A stretch of DNA of 64,000 bases from Trichostrongylus colubriformis (Eukaryota; Nematoda; Chromadorea; Rhabditida; Trichostrongylidae): assembly GCA_963978905.1 (NCBI GenBank), contig OZ022260.1:7801725-7865724 (forward strand), read 5' to 3'. Shown in pieces: positions 22,641-34,847 of the stretch; the stretch's first letter is position 1, and each line of letters starts with the position of its first letter. The notes beneath the pieces are model-generated. The model did no database searches. It saw only the letters and a list, made by a program, of their open reading frames with translations, and was not told the origin of the DNA. The translations under genes and the position numbers were made by a program.

Positions 22641-23559
22641 TATGTTGCTGAGCAATTTTTCTGCTTGTTGGTCAACGAAAAGGTTTTAGAGGATGTGGAT
22701 GACCCGATACGTGTCAAATTTTTGGTACGGATCTTGCATGCGATGACGATACTTCTTGCCATAGCCACATTGCCAAACAAAAATAAGTAAATACGTGCAA
22801 AAATGGGAAAAAAAATTGTCGTCACCTCTATCGAACTTGTAGTTATAGTGTTACTCCTATTTGAGCTGTATGAGTAGTTTTGTGAATATGTAATTGAAAA
22901 ATAGGCAGACAAAATGATGAACAGTTTGGACAGCATAGCCTGCCGCAACAACTCGGAAATGGTTGGCCATTGATAGTGAGCCAATAAGCTGCTTAACGCC
23001 TACTCCTTATCACCTTATAGTAGACGCCTTTTATTTCAAAGCTAAACCACGGGGTTTTGGTTGCTTCTTGGGGCAAATTGGATGTGGGAAAACGAGCTGG
23101 ATAGCAAGAATCAATGAAGCCTCTGAATGGATATGGATTTCTCCTTTCAACTTATCCTGTAAGCTAGTATCCCTTCGGAATATGAGTCACTCTGCTGTTT
23201 GATCTCACTGATCGTGAGTCATTTATTCGCCATGGCCGCACGAATTAGGATGGGAAAGTCACGATGTGGTGCTCCCATGACTAACCACTTTTTTGTTTCC
23301 TATCTCTCGCAAAAGCAGCGAACTCAGTGGTTTATTTTTCTGGACAGCAAACTCGGTGTTTGTAGTGGATGAAATATCTAACTGTGACCTGCTTACACTC
23401 CAGAATGGTTCCCAGGCCGCTTGAGCATATATTTCTTCTAGTTTTTTTTTAAAAATGTGAATTTTCGAAGTTTTGAGGTGGATAAAAACGTTGTTCGAGC
23501 CATTCCGCTAGGCCATTACGATACTCAAGCGCCTTTAGGGTTTTGATCAGTCAGATGCA
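22641..23559. other. unassigned sequence
   Basis: No supported gene or repeat. A short plus frame (22963-23202) contains GQIGCGKTS, which looks like a Walker A motif but has nothing else of an NTPase around it. Confidence 0.35.
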
Positions 23560-24090
23560 CCACGGAAGCATCAAGAAATCTAGTGGCTCATGTTTGGTTG
23601 CGTAGCAGTCCAGTTATAGAGATTGTCCACGGAAAAATGAGTTTTCTTGTTACCCATATATTTATTTTGTGTTTACCTGATGTGGGCCGCATGCAAAGGA
23701 AATATGGATCCGCCTAAGATGCCGCATCAGAGTTTCGGCCGGGTGGGCGGAGCCTCCGAGCAAGTGCCCATCCCGTCGTCCGCCGCGGTCGGAGACGCAT
23801 TGTAGGAACATAAAGTTACGTAAACAGTCTCACTCTCCGTTCCCAACCACGGCGGACGACGGAACGGGGCTTTTAGTCGGAGGCCTCGCCCGCCCGGCTG
23901 AGGATTCGGGGAGGTGTATTTCAGCCGAATTCTCACTTTTTCGCCTGAAACTTTGCATGCGGCCCTTACTGGGCAAATACAACAGAAATATGAGGGTAAC
24001 AAAGAAATTAATTTTCTCGTGGACGATTCCTCGAGCAGAGTCATGATCCTTCAACGTTCGGCTACCAAAGCGGCGGATACATTCTGATCG
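23560..24090. mobile_element. GC-rich foldback element
   Basis: Two inverted arms of about 230-250 bp. Matching landmarks are GGGCCGCATGCAAAG (23686) and its inverse (about 23950), and the GGCGGACGACGG-type cores nearer the centre. The outer part of each arm also matches (TCCACG, CTTGTTACCC). No coding capacity; the long frames through it on the minus strand are due to high GC. Confidence 0.75.
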
Positions 24091-24427
24091 GCGCACAGCC
24101 GGTACGACTCCTGAAGAGGAGAATTATGGAATCACGTGAGATATCTAGTCATCATTAATATTTCGCGAGCTTTCATGATTTCCTCTCCAGAAGATGAAGC
24201 GCATGAGCGTGGACAACTCTCATACTGGGTAGCTAAGCAGCGTAGCTGATCAGCGCTCGTTGAATTCTTTTGTTCGCTTTTGAAGCATCAATCGAATCCC
24301 AGTCAAATGTCGAAATTAAGTGCGACATTACTAAATACTGTTCTCAACAAATTTATTAACTTGCCAAATCATTCGTACTGCTTTAAATGATCAATGATAC
24401 GTATATGTATGTGGAAGTTATCCCTTT

Positions 24428-27400
24428 TCAAAATTTCCATACGGGATATTCTGGCTGAGTTAATTTCTTCTTTGCACGTTCAGACATTGTACCTGGCTTT
24501 GCGATCGAGCTAGTAGCATATTCACGCTGAGTTTGTTTCTTCTTTGCACGTTCCGACACTGAACCTTTCCCGGCGACTGGACTAGCAGCTACTTTCGTTT
24601 CACCTTCACGTTTCTTCAGGGCCTGTATTATGCTTTCTTTTTTCTTTCCACGATCGGATATGGAACCCTTTTCGGCGCTCTGGCGGACATCCATTTTTGT
24701 CTCGCTTCGACGTTTTTTCAACGCCTGAAATGTAATGGGTTAGTGAGTGGATGGAACTAATCAGTCATGGATGGATTCTCGTTGTATGGTGGCTCCGATT
24801 TTTCTTTCAGCTCCTACATTTTCGTCATCGATTTATTTTTTCGAAAAGACCTCAAATTTTACTTATCAGCTGCTTCTTCTGTATTTTGCATTCATTTGCA
24901 CGCAGTAGCGCTACACGGTTAACACTGGCGTGACACATACAACTACTTCGTATTACTCATCTTTCGAAAGAGTGTAGCTATATGGCGTCAAAAACTCGTT
25001 ACCTGTGCAATTCTTTCCTCTTCAGCCTTCCTGATGGGATCGTTTTTGGAGGCGCGGTAACGTTGTGGAGCCAGCATCAGTGATTCTGCTTTCACCTTAT
25101 CGACTTCTTCAAGAGAATCTTCCCGTTTCTCTTCTGCGGTAGCCTTGAAAGAATAGTATGCGAAAACCGTATGATCCTATTCCCTTCAAGTATGCAAAAA
25201 GCATGAAATGCGGGTTTGAGTCCCGTCCGACACTGAAGCTTTTGCCCATAACTCAGCATCCTGGCAGTCACTTTAACATCGCGGGCTGCGGCGATAATCA
25301 ACAGCTATCTAAATCCAAAAATATCGAATTCACTTTCGACGTCTTGGCAAGGTGTCGCGTGTGCAGTACGGCAACTGCAAGCCACCGTAATTCCAAACCG
25401 TAAACCAAAATTGCGTTCCTCCCGCTGTCTATAAAGCGGCCATAGAGCGTTAGAGCGCCATAACGGAACACGACCTTGGAGGCTGCATCACGGATGGTTA
25501 TCCAAGGATCTACGGAACTGCATAGGAGCATGTAGTTTAATCTGACCATTGCGAACTGTTCCTTATAAACAGCACCAGAAAATGCGAGTATAAAGAGCGC
25601 AACCCGCTGTATTTACCGCCGAAAACTTTGAATAGTGAGATCGCATCTATTGGGTTGAGGAATAAGTCCCCGTCGTTTTTTTAAATCCCGTTTTTCACAT
25701 TGTTTCCTTCATCTTTCGACAAAGCTTGTAAATCATTTCGATAGAGCTTTTTCTGCTCTACAACGAGCTACTATCTGTTTTTTTGATTTCTTCGACTGCC
25801 TCACAATTACGAACTTTGGAAATGAAGTAAAAGGCGAAAAGTTGGCACTTGCGCACCTCATCTTTCTTGTCTGCCTTCAGGATAAAAAAGTGTGAGTGTA
25901 TATGTTTCGATAGAGCTCTTCCAGCTCTACATAGTGGTACAACTGTTTATTCAAATCGCTCAACTTTTTGCTGTTTTTGAGGCTCACAAAAGCAGTACTC
26001 ACAAAAGTGTGCACTTTCGTTATCTTCTCTTCCTCGCCTACCATCGAGATTGGAAAGGATGTGCATATACGTATTCGATAGAGCTCTTTTTGCTCTACAA
26101 GATGATACCACTCTTCTTTTGTACCCTCTCACATTTTACGAGGAAGGTCTTCCAACTCATGACGCCCTTTTTGAAAGCTGTTTTTTGCATGTATGGGGGT
26201 ACGTACAAGAATCATATAGCTGATGTTCATTTTTGCTGCGCGGCCCTACAAATGCCAAAAACGGGGTTGATGGTTCGATCCCTACTGAGGACAAATTTTT
26301 GCAAAATTTAGATTTTCAGTTTTTGGACTCGTAAACGTTCGAATATGAAGAATAAGTGCAGTAATCACATTTAGAACTCCGAACTGCCCCCTATTGCCAG
26401 TTTTCAGCAAGTTTGACAGTCCAATTTTTCAGCCTTTCGGCGCTCATAACACGCGAACGAGGCGTTTTTGCGCGAAACAGATTCAATATTCGTGTTCAGG
26501 AGGTCGAACTACCCCTGGGGGTAAGTTTCCAGCCCAATCGAGGTTTTGACCCAAATTCGAAAATTTGAGCTGGGTATTGGTGTACCGTCGACTGCACATT
26601 CGATGAAGGAGACGGCGATACCACTTGTTTGGAATTTCTCTCTATTTCTCTTGCTTGGTGCTTGATAGCTGAAATTATAGCGATGAGCATCCATGCTGTG
26701 CATATTCCATTGATTTTCATCGATTTTGTGAGTTACTCACTTCTACAAGTAGAAAGCGCACCATGTACCCATGGCCAAACATCTTTTTCGAAATGGCCAA
26801 ACATCTTTTTCGAAGTTAGGGTCAAAATTTGGAATTGGCTAAAAATGTGTACCCAAGAGTAGTTTGACCCCCTGAACACGAATATGACACTCATTTTGTG
26901 CGAAATCGCGAACTTCGAGCGCTACGGGCCCTTTCGTGTCCAAAGAGGTCACATCACCAAATTCACTGACATTTCGTAAATAGAGTCATTTTGGCATGCT
27001 GTCAACGAAAATCGTAGTCATTTGGCATATACAGACATATTTGAAGACGAAAAAGTGAATGCAAAAGAATGCAAAACTTCGGCAGAGCCGGGATCCGAAC
27101 CACCAACCCAGCATTTCATCCGCTTAAGAGTCCATCGCCTTATCCTGTAGACCATCGAGTCGTTGCAGTATCAATACAGCGGGGAGCCCTTATGAGACTG
27201 CTACGCACTTTCAGTACATGGTGGAGATAAGGTTTCATTTTTTTCCCGTATTTGACTTTATTTTGAATGTGAAATAGAAGAACACCTTCGGATCTGCACA
27301 TGGTCAAAGTTGCAAGGAAGATGCGTTACTATAAATGGGCTAAAATCGCCTTTTTGAACAAAATTTTCTTCACTCCTTTTTTGGCATTTGTAGGGCCGCG

Positions 27401-28959
27401 CAGCAAAAATGGAAGTCAGTTATATGTTTCATGTAGATACCCCCATATGATGGAAAAAACCGTTTCCCGAAAGCGCGTCATGACCTGAAAGACCTCCCTT
27501 GTTAGCATGTAGAAATGAGTTCCCACGTGTTTTTCAATTCAAAATTGCGTAACAAAAGTAAATTTTTTGGCAGAGTTTTCTATATCATTCGATAGAGCTC
27601 TTTTCGCTCTACAAGACAGTGTTAACGGTCTTTGTTCAAATAAACTTTGCCGTTTTTTAGATCGTTTGAAAGTCGACGAAATCGAGCATTTTTGTCACAT
27701 GGGGTCGAAAATGCTCGATTTCGTCGACTTTCAAATGATCTAAAAAATGGCAAAAGTCAATTCGAACAAAAACCGTAAACACTATCTTGTAGATCGAAAA
27801 AAGCTCCATCGAATGTTACAAAACATTCTGTCAAAACATTTCATTTTCATTACGCAATTTTGAATTGAAAAACAGGTGGAAACTTATTCTTATATGCTAA
27901 AATATGAGAGGATTCAAAGGAAGAGTGGTATCATCTTGTAGAGCAAAAAGAGCTCTATCGAACGCATACAAGAACATTTTCTGTAATCTCGATGTTAGGC
28001 GAGGAAGAAGAGTTAACGAAAGTGCGCACTTTTGCGAGTACTGCGTTTGTGACTTTTAAAAACAGCAAAAAGTTGAGCGATTCGTATAAAAAGTAGCACC
28101 ATTCTGTAGAGCTGAAAAAGCTCTGTCGAAAACATATTTACATGCATTTTTTGATCTCGATGGCAAACGAGAAAGATGAGGTGCGCAAGTGCCGATTTTT
28201 CGCCTCCAGCTTACTTCATTTTCAAAGCTCGTAAATATTAGGTAGTCGAAGTTATCAAAAAACAGATAGTAGCATGTTGTAAAGCAGAAAAAGCTCTATC
28301 GAAATCATATATAAGCTTAGTCGAAAGATGAAGGGAACAATGTGAAAAACGGGATTCAAAAAAAAAAACGGCGTAGACTTATTCCTCAACCCAATAGATG
28401 GGTTGACGCGAATTTCACGCCCGATTCTACACCGCGTCGTGATCACCGAACCGCTGCGGTTTCTCCCAAAGCTGTCGCGGTCACGCTTACATTTCCAGCT
28501 CATCCAATGTGCCGAAGTCTGTAGAGACTTCAAGAAAATGTGATTCTGTTTAGCTTTGATTTTTTGTATGAAATTTTGCATATTGCCTATAGTAAACAAT
28601 TATAACATAGTAGAGCATGACTGTAAGCAGAAAGTAAAACTCCCGAATCTTAAACAATCTCACTAAACCACTGTGTTACCCCACGAACGAGGTGAAACGA
28701 AAACTAAAAAAAAAAACCGCTCACGATCGTTTTGCTCCCCTTTCGGCTCAGTTCCCTAGACGTTCGGCGGCTTAGATCCTTCGGAGTTCGGCTTGATAGC
28801 GAGCGTTCGGCTTCTGTCCGCAGTCGCAGTTTATCTTTCATTGGAACCTGGGGTCGTTCGGCGAAAGGAGCCCCTGCAGATGGGCCAGCATATTCAAGCT
28901 CTTCTATCAGTTCTTCTTGACGAGACGATGCTTTCAGATGTTCAGGTCGAATTATCATT
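24428..28959 (-). CDS. uncharacterised charged protein, three exons, 223 residues
   Basis: Minus-strand exons 28959-28725, 25143-25003 and 24724-24428 join in phase 0 at both junctions. Donors are GTGAGC and GTAACG; acceptors are TTTCAAG and ACATTTCAG. Exon 1 starts at an ATTACAG acceptor with one base before ATG, a pattern typical of spliced-leader trans-splicing, so it may be the true 5' end. The 223-residue product is rich in Lys, Arg, Glu and Ser: SRTPKDLSRRTSRELSRKGS in exon 1, EEKREDSLEEVDKVKAESLM in exon 2. Exon 3 repeats a module of about 32 residues (ALKKRxxETK ... GSxSxRxKKK, three versions), ending YPVWKF. It is probably disordered, with no signal peptide or membrane segment. I do not recognise a family. 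Intron 1 (25144-28724) carries a SINE-like piece and a giant foldback. A copy of the last exon is at 61690-61910. Confidence 0.6.
25205..25315 (+). repeat. tRNA-like repeat fragment
   Basis: Shares GAGTCCCGTCCGACAC, CCCATAACTCAGCATCCT and the following GCGGGCTGCGGCGATAATCA with the copies at 34246-34345 (inverted) and 34848-34951. The T-arm of the tRNA-like head (GCGGGTTTGAGTCCCGT) is present here. Confidence 0.65.
27081..27165 (-). repeat. tRNA-like sequence inside the foldback
   Basis: On the minus strand it reads like a tRNA: GGTCTACAGGATAAGGCGAT (D-arm-like), GGACTCTTAA (anticodon-loop-like), GGTTCGGATCCC (T-arm). The anticodon stem does not pair, so it is not a working tRNA. A more decayed counterpart lies near 34090-34175. 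Confidence 0.5.
27530..27873. repeat. 345-bp palindrome nested in the foldback arm
   Basis: Arms of about 165 bp, from TTTTCAATTCAAAATTGCGT at the left to its inverse at the right, meet at AATGCTCGATTTCGTCGACT around 27706. The matching position in the left arm (about 26145) lacks it, so it inserted after the large inverted repeat formed. Confidence 0.8.
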
Positions 28960-29186
28960 CTGTAATGCGTGATAGAAATGTGAGCAACATGCCATGAGCG
29001 CTGTTGAGAGTTGGCTGCAGCCAATCCGTTGCTCTACTTACACGCTGGGATGAGTTTTGGAAAAATGTGACATTCGTGCATATGTATAGCACCATTTCGC
29101 ATGTTTCTGAAATCCAAATCATGAGCAGCTAGCTATGGAAGCGACGAAAGCTATGTGATAGGTTTTTTCAATAACAAAAGAGGACC

Positions 29187-29470
29187 GGGTGTGTGCAGTT
29201 ATGACGGAAAATCGCGTGGCCGCTCGCGGCCAGCGGCTCGGCGGGTGCGAGTACCAGTGGCAGGGCATGGCAGCCTTCATGCGAGGCAGTGTGGCATAGG
29301 TGGAGGAGGCAGGGTGACATGGGTGCAGGAGGCAGTGGGCATGGGTAGAAGTGCAGAGGTGACACAGCCACACTCTGCCGGGCTCCCAGGGCAATCGATT
29401 CGGCAAGTCGTGCTGATGGCGCCGCGAGTGCGACGCCGCGAACGACTTTCCGTCATAAGTGCACACACCC
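29187..29470. mobile_element. Mutator-type foldback with perfect 9-bp duplication
   Basis: Ends GGGTGTGTGCAGTTATGACG and inverse CATAAGTGCACACACCC. The flanks AAGAGGACC are identical at 29178-29186 and 29471-29479. Family of the elements at 7120, 30525 and, more distantly, 2367. Confidence 0.9.
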
Positions 29471-29479
29471 AAGAGGACC

Positions 29480-30524
29480 ATATGATGGTAGAGAAATAAG
29501 CCCATGTCTATGAACAGGATCTGAATGTAATGAGCAGTTATGTACTCGTGCTATTAACAGGTAGCCACTTGGCTGCTCAGACTCATTTCAGTCTCAAAAG
29601 CCTACTCGCGATGTGATCCATAGTTACCTGACCATGGTGTCCATAGACCCATAGATCCCTTATGGCTCATTGATGATGTCGTTTTCATGACAGAAGGGAA
29701 AGAGTAAGTTGAAAGCACAGCCTACGATAACCAGATAGTCGAACTCTCTTATGCCAGTAGCTTTGAATAATCATCCAGGATGCACATTTTTTGTCGCACT
29801 GGTGCGTCGTCACGGCGCTAATGCAGCTCGAACACACTCTCACCACGCCTACAGATGATCCATAATGACCCCAACTGGGCTTCGCTTGCTGGGTTCGGTA
29901 ACACCATGATGACGTACCGGGGCGCGCAAAAGGGGCACAATCTGGATAGTTACCCAAGGATTTATTGCCTCAAAAAGGTGAGTCGACTATACTGATAATC
30001 GCGAGGTATGCCTTCAATGCTGAATATTCCCAGCGCCTCTATTGCCTTCTACTAGAACAATTTTCAAATAAATTTCTTTCAACCCGGCCTAACGCGACCT
30101 TCTGCCGGGTATTCCTCATTTGATACGCGCAAACTCTCCGGGACAATTTTCATCTTCTGACTTTTTTTACAGCTCCAGGACAATTTGTACGCATGAGCTC
30201 ACTGAAGATCTCATAGAGCAAACCTTTACGAGATCCTTCGGAATTGCGTATGATTGATGCGCCCATTCCAGTATGAATGCCATAACACAAAGCATTTCGT
30301 GACTATCCAGAGGTGCTCCATTGCAATTATCTGAAAAAATCAAAAGCTTCAAAGGCGCCCTAGACTGCTTTTAGAAGCACATTCCATGTTGTTATATTAC
30401 TCCATGTTCCTTCATATAGGCGTGAGAATGAGTCATTAGGGCGGCTACGAAGTCAACTCGCCCCTAACTGCACAGCGTTGGCTCGCACATCTTGCAACGC
30501 GAATGGTGGGGTGAAGGGCGATTG
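29480..30524. other. unassigned sequence
   Basis: No supported gene or repeat. Open frames are short and lack splice context. Confidence 0.35.
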
Positions 30525-30770
30525 GTCGAATTTTCGCTTTACGGCGTCGCACTCGCGGCACCGTCATACGAGTCGCTGAAATTCCGCTCAAGACGCAGTG
30601 AGCTGGTATCGTGAGGGATCTTTATAGATTGCGGCTTGGAAGCTTCGAAAGTTCGCCTATGTTGTAGTTGTTGCTGCTTCAACAGATAAAGCTGCAAACG
30701 GCTCGCACTCGTCGTGCCGCTCGCCGCGGGTGGCCGCGCGAAAATTCGAACAGTCGACCCCCATCCCGAT
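30525..30770. mobile_element. Mutator-type foldback, inverted copy
   Basis: Contains the inverse of the 7120-7387 landmarks in order: GGCGTCGCACTCGCGGCACC, then the CTCAAGACGCAGTGAGCTGG block, then GTGCCGCTCGCCGCGGG. Outer ends are eroded. Confidence 0.6.
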
Positions 30771-30945
30771 TGGTGGCAGTGGTGACAACGACACGCAAAA
30801 AAAGAGAGGCTTGCGATGAACGAGGAGGTGAGGCAGGAGGCCATTCGTGAAGGCTACACAAAACTAGGTGCCTGGTATCTTATTCTTGGCGTTTTGGAGA
30901 CTTCTGAATTTTTAACGTGTTCTTAAGCACTCTTATTTCAACATT

Positions 30946-31087
30946 TCAGCCATCTTCTGGTAATCCTGGAACTCCTCTTTCTGATGCCCGAGAATGCCCT
31001 GGTGTAGGTAAACGAGTATCAAGCTGACCCTGTTCGAAAAGCGGGTCAGCCTGTGACGGCTTATTTGCCTCAGATGCAGAAACAAAC
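30946..31087 (-). CDS. possible exon, uncharacterised
   Basis: After a good acceptor (ATATTCAG, minus strand at 31095-31088) the frame encodes FVSASEANKPSQADPLFEQG, then QLDTRLPTPGHSRASERGVP and a stop. Composition is polar and Pro/Ser rich, like disordered protein, and it lies upstream of and on the same strand as the charged-protein gene. It could belong to that gene or be the end of another. Confidence 0.35.
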
Positions 31088-31094
31088 CTGAATA

Positions 31095-33540
31095 TTAAGT
31101 TAACCAAATAATAATTATCGTTGTCGTGTATTTGCGGACGATTGTTGGGACAGTAGCAAGTCGCCGCTATTGAACACATAATCCGGAGTTCCAATCAATT
31201 TGATCGTGTGCCATTATCATCATTTAACCGGCACAAACATTTAGTGAGCTGTGGAAAATGGAAGCGGGCTAAGCCTTCGCCTTTAAGGGGATCACTAAAG
31301 ATCACTCTGTTAGCTTCGAGTGATCACCGAGCTCTTCTCTTGCGTTGCTTTCGAGAATGCTTTGAATTTTAGCTTCTGCATCTGCGTTCCTTCGTGTCCC
31401 AAGTTTGCTTTTGACTTAGAAGGGTTCGCACGACGTTTGCCTTCTCATAAGTTGAATGAGCACTTGTAGAATACAATACGGTGTTTGAAGAGGCACTGTT
31501 TATATACCATAACTGGTGTTCGTATCTTAGTAGAGTAAGAAACTATCCTGTCTCGCATCTCCTTTGAGGAAAGTTATGATGACATCGTGTGGGTTCAGTA
31601 TCCCTAGGGTTTCTACGAGATTTTGCTCCGTTGTTACAACAATAGTACAGTATCAACAGTATAGCGTTTACAGAGTATAAGTAATGAATCGATATGTAGG
31701 AATGTGAGGAATGTCATTTTGTCGGTTGTGAAGAAGAGTGAGGGCTCAAAAGTATTAAGGCGGTTGTACGGTATGGCTGCAACAGAACTAAGGCTCTGAA
31801 ATCTGGTGCAGATCCATAAAATTCCTTTGACGGCAGGTAACAAAGTCTTTCCCACTGAGGTAAATCAAGATAAGGCATTGTCGCTGTGGGTACTCGCTTC
31901 CTATTGATCCGCTAGAGGGGTTGAGCTGACTCCTTTTTCGTCTTCTTTCATCACTCCTGCGATACGTGTGGGCGAACTTTGTCAACGTCGACAATTCATA
32001 TATCCACTTCGTCATCGTCCAGTGCCGACGTCAGCCTTCTGCGCGAGGTTCGACGTGATATCCTTGTACCCGAATGTTAACAATGAAGCAAAGTGCAAGC
32101 TGTATTATATTTTCTCGAGGAGTATCAGGACACGTTGCGACGATGGGATTTATTGCAAGCGAAATAAGGTTTATCGAAACAACACACAGAAGCAAAGTCT
32201 TCTGTTCTAACAACACCTTTTACAAGGCTTTGCTATGGGTAATTGTAAAGCATGGTGTTGGCAGTCACCTTCTGAACCACTTCGGAAAGTCATCATTATC
32301 CGGCGGAACTATATTCTATTAATGCTATATGATGACGTATCTGTTATTGGAATGACGCAAGAAGATCTTGTGTAGAAGGGAAATTAAACTCATAGGATAC
32401 CAACAGAATTTCCACCGAAGAAGTGCCAGGTAGAGATGATGAGATTGCATAAATCCCACAGCGCCTTTTGTGAATGACAAAATGGTACGCGAGGTGCACC
32501 GTTAGTGAAGGATTCGCAGTTCTCCATTCGATCCGTGTTCCGGCCTCCCCCTACGCCAGAGGATCTGTTTACATCATCGCGGATCTACGGAAGACGGTGC
32601 TGCGTGCTTTCTTGTCGATAATGTATATCAGAGAAGCTTTGTGAACTCCTAGGTGCAGTCTACTTGATTTGGTGCAGAGGCTGTGAAGAGAAATATTTGG
32701 GAGAGACCGAGAGACCTCTAAAGATTCGCTTGATGAACATAGAAGAGCATTGGCGAAACCCGGTGCTTATCCACACAGCAGCTCTTGAGTCATAGTATAC
32801 CAATAATGTGATCGAGGATGCTCTTTCATTCGATGTGAGATTTGTGCTCAGACACTTGGTACGACTTCTGGAAAAGAAAACTGCGGAAGCGCGGGAGCTA
32901 CTCCAAATCGGACCAGAAATTGACGTGAAAGAGAGCTTCGTAACCTCTCGCGTCCAATAGACTGATCATCGTTGATCTGCTTGCCTCAGAACGGAAGTGG
33001 CGTCTCATTTTTCATTTTCACCACCGCGCCATTAAGTCCCCTCTTTGCTCAATTCTGGTATGTTTCGGTAATGGGCTAGTTGTACTGCATTTATATGTAT
33101 GTATGTGAAATATTTTTCAAGGTCTGAAGAAGGTCTTGCTGCTGAAAGCTTCTCAATAGATAAGAGAAGATCAAAAGCTTCAAAACATTCAATCAAGCAA
33201 GACTTCTGCTAGTTCGACTGCCTCTTGCTGTTAGCCGCAAACGTCTGGAAATTCCTAGTAGCCTTGAAAGACACATATTTTAAACCATCCCTACAGTCTT
33301 CACATTGTGTCAGCTGTGTGCAAAAGCCTATTATTATGCGCATGCTTTGATCGGGCGAGCTGATATGTCAAAGAGATGTATGACCAACTGTTTCTACCAA
33401 TATACTACGGGTTTTACCTGTATGTAATTTGAAAGCTTCTTCCACACCAATTGTTTTTTGCAGAACCACGACGTGCGTGTAGATAAGATGTAGCAGAGAA
33501 AAGATTTCTTTTCTTCGATCGCTCACTAACACCTGCAATT
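31095..33540. other. unassigned sequence
   Basis: About 2.4 kb in which I can support no gene, repeat or element. A minus frame near 31790-31960 (SDERRRKRSQLNPSSGSIGS after a TCGCAG acceptor) could be an exon but lacks a clear donor. Confidence 0.3.
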
Positions 33541-33550
33541 GCATGGAGTA

Positions 33551-33835
33551 TCAAAACAAAGCGATTTTTTTACCGCCCCAGAAATGAGTAGTATTTGTGT
33601 CGTTCGCGAAATTCAGTACCAGCGTCATTTGAAAGTTAGAATAGTTTGTTTTTAGCAGCATGGGAAGCCTCCTTCGTTTCTCCCAGGATGGTATGGTGGC
33701 TGTCACGGCACACACTTGCGCGGCAAATGCGGCCGACTCCGATGTCTTCGAATGAAGTGTGAACTCGCGATGAGACAAATTTAGCTTACAATCAGACAGC
33801 TTGAAAGTAGCATCCTTTCTCGAAGTTCCGGTCAA
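33551..33835 (-). CDS. uncharacterised open frame
   Basis: Ninety-four codons, MTGTSRKDATFKLSDCKLNL ... FQMTLVLNFANDTNTTHFWG. Residue use looks protein-like (balanced, few low-complexity runs), but there is no domain I recognise. Its 5' part abuts a repeat related to 26813-27060, so the annotated start may lie in repeat sequence. Confidence 0.3.
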   Translation of the reverse strand: MTGTSRKDATFKLSDCKLNLSHREFTLHSKTSESAAFAAQVCAVTATIPSWEKRRRLPMLLKTNYSNFQMTLVLNFANDTNTTHFWGGKKIALF

Positions 33836-34245
33836 AATTTTGGATTCGCTTAGAAATGTGTCCCTAAGGGTTGAACGAATATGGCACTCATTTTAAGCGA
33901 AACCGCAAATTTTGAGAGCTAAGGATCCGTACGTGACCAAAAAGGTAAGATCATCAAGTTCACTGGAAATTCGTAAATAGAGTCAACTTGGCACGCGTCA
34001 ACGAAATTCGCAGTCATTTGGCATGAACAGGCATACTTCAAGATGAAAAAGATAAGGCAAAAAAATGCAAAAGTTCGTCAATGCCGAGATCCTAACCATA
34101 AACCCATGCACATCATCCGTTCGATATTCCGTTGTCGTCCCCGGTAGGCGATCCTATCGCTGCAGCATCTACACGTCTGGGAACGGTTATGAAAATGCTA
34201 CACACTTTTAGTACATGATAAAAATAAGATTTTACTATTAGGATG

Positions 34246-34345
34246 CTGAGTTATGGGCGAAAGCTTCGGTGTCAGACGGGACTCGAACCCGCACTTCGTC
34301 CTTTCCGGAGATATGTGCTAATCCATTACACTACAGACACCCCTT
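34246..34345 (-). repeat. tRNA-derived sequence (SINE-like head)
   Basis: Minus strand reads GGTGTCTGTAGTGTAATGGA, TTAGCAC (D-arm with box A), then GCGGGTTCGAGTCCCGT (T-arm with box B) and GACACCG closing the acceptor stem. The T-stem pairs well, the acceptor nearly so, but the anticodon stem does not. It has no confident anticodon, so I call it tRNA-derived rather than a tRNA gene. Confidence 0.6.
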
Positions 34346-34847
34346 ATTCTCAAAGGCCCACCACGCGATAAATTGTGAGAGTTATCGCGCGTATTACTGG
34401 ACGTAAAGGCCCTGCTTCATCCACCAGTGAAGAAAAATGAACCAAATCCCTTCACGTCCACCAAAAATAGAACCCCCTGTATTCAGTCCCCGTACGAGTA
34501 TTGGAGATTGTAGAAGAGCTTTTGCCCGATGATATCGCGCAAAATGCTACGGTATCACCTGTTCTCCCCTGTTGAAGCTGCCTTCGCTATTGTTATCGCC
34601 GCCTTATCTTGTCTTATCGCAAGTTTCCTTCTCCACGTAAGAGCCACGTTGAAAATTTGTTCGTCTAAGGCCAGGAGTGATTCGGCTCGATGGGCTCAAC
34701 TCGGCTCGGGTTGAGCGCGATTATCGCCGCGAGGATGCACTACAGAGCCGCAACAAGGGTGCAACCTGGCCACCTATCTAAGGACCTACTTCCCCCAGGA
34801 AAGTAAGACACTAATGTGATTATCGCGTGGTGTGCCTTTAACTCAGA

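Larger units (their letters stand above)
25635..28425. mobile_element. giant foldback element within an intron
   Basis: The left arm (25635-26310) matches the right arm (27350-28425) in inverted orientation, from TCTATTGGGTTGAGGAATAA at the left tip to its complement at the right tip, and inward to GCTGCGCGGCCCTACAAATG. Repeated internal landmarks are the CGATAGAGCTCTTTTTGCTC blocks. The right arm is longer because a separate palindrome (27530-27873) is inserted in it. The 1-kb centre has a smaller inverted repeat (26480-26550 against 26800-26890) and a tRNA-like stretch. A related copy is at 42090-43425 and a partial one at 33820-35235. Confidence 0.8.

Noticed and set aside
22963..23202. 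Walker A-like GQIGCGKTS motif
   Set aside because: Isolated nine residues in a short frame without Walker B or other NTPase motifs; chance match is likely.
23727..24096. Overlapping frames of 88-105 codons on the minus strand
   Set aside because: They run through the GC-rich arms of a foldback element and have no protein character.
34246..34345. Functional tRNA gene
   Set aside because: Acceptor and T-arm pair but the anticodon stem does not, no anticodon can be assigned, and the sequence recurs as a repeat.
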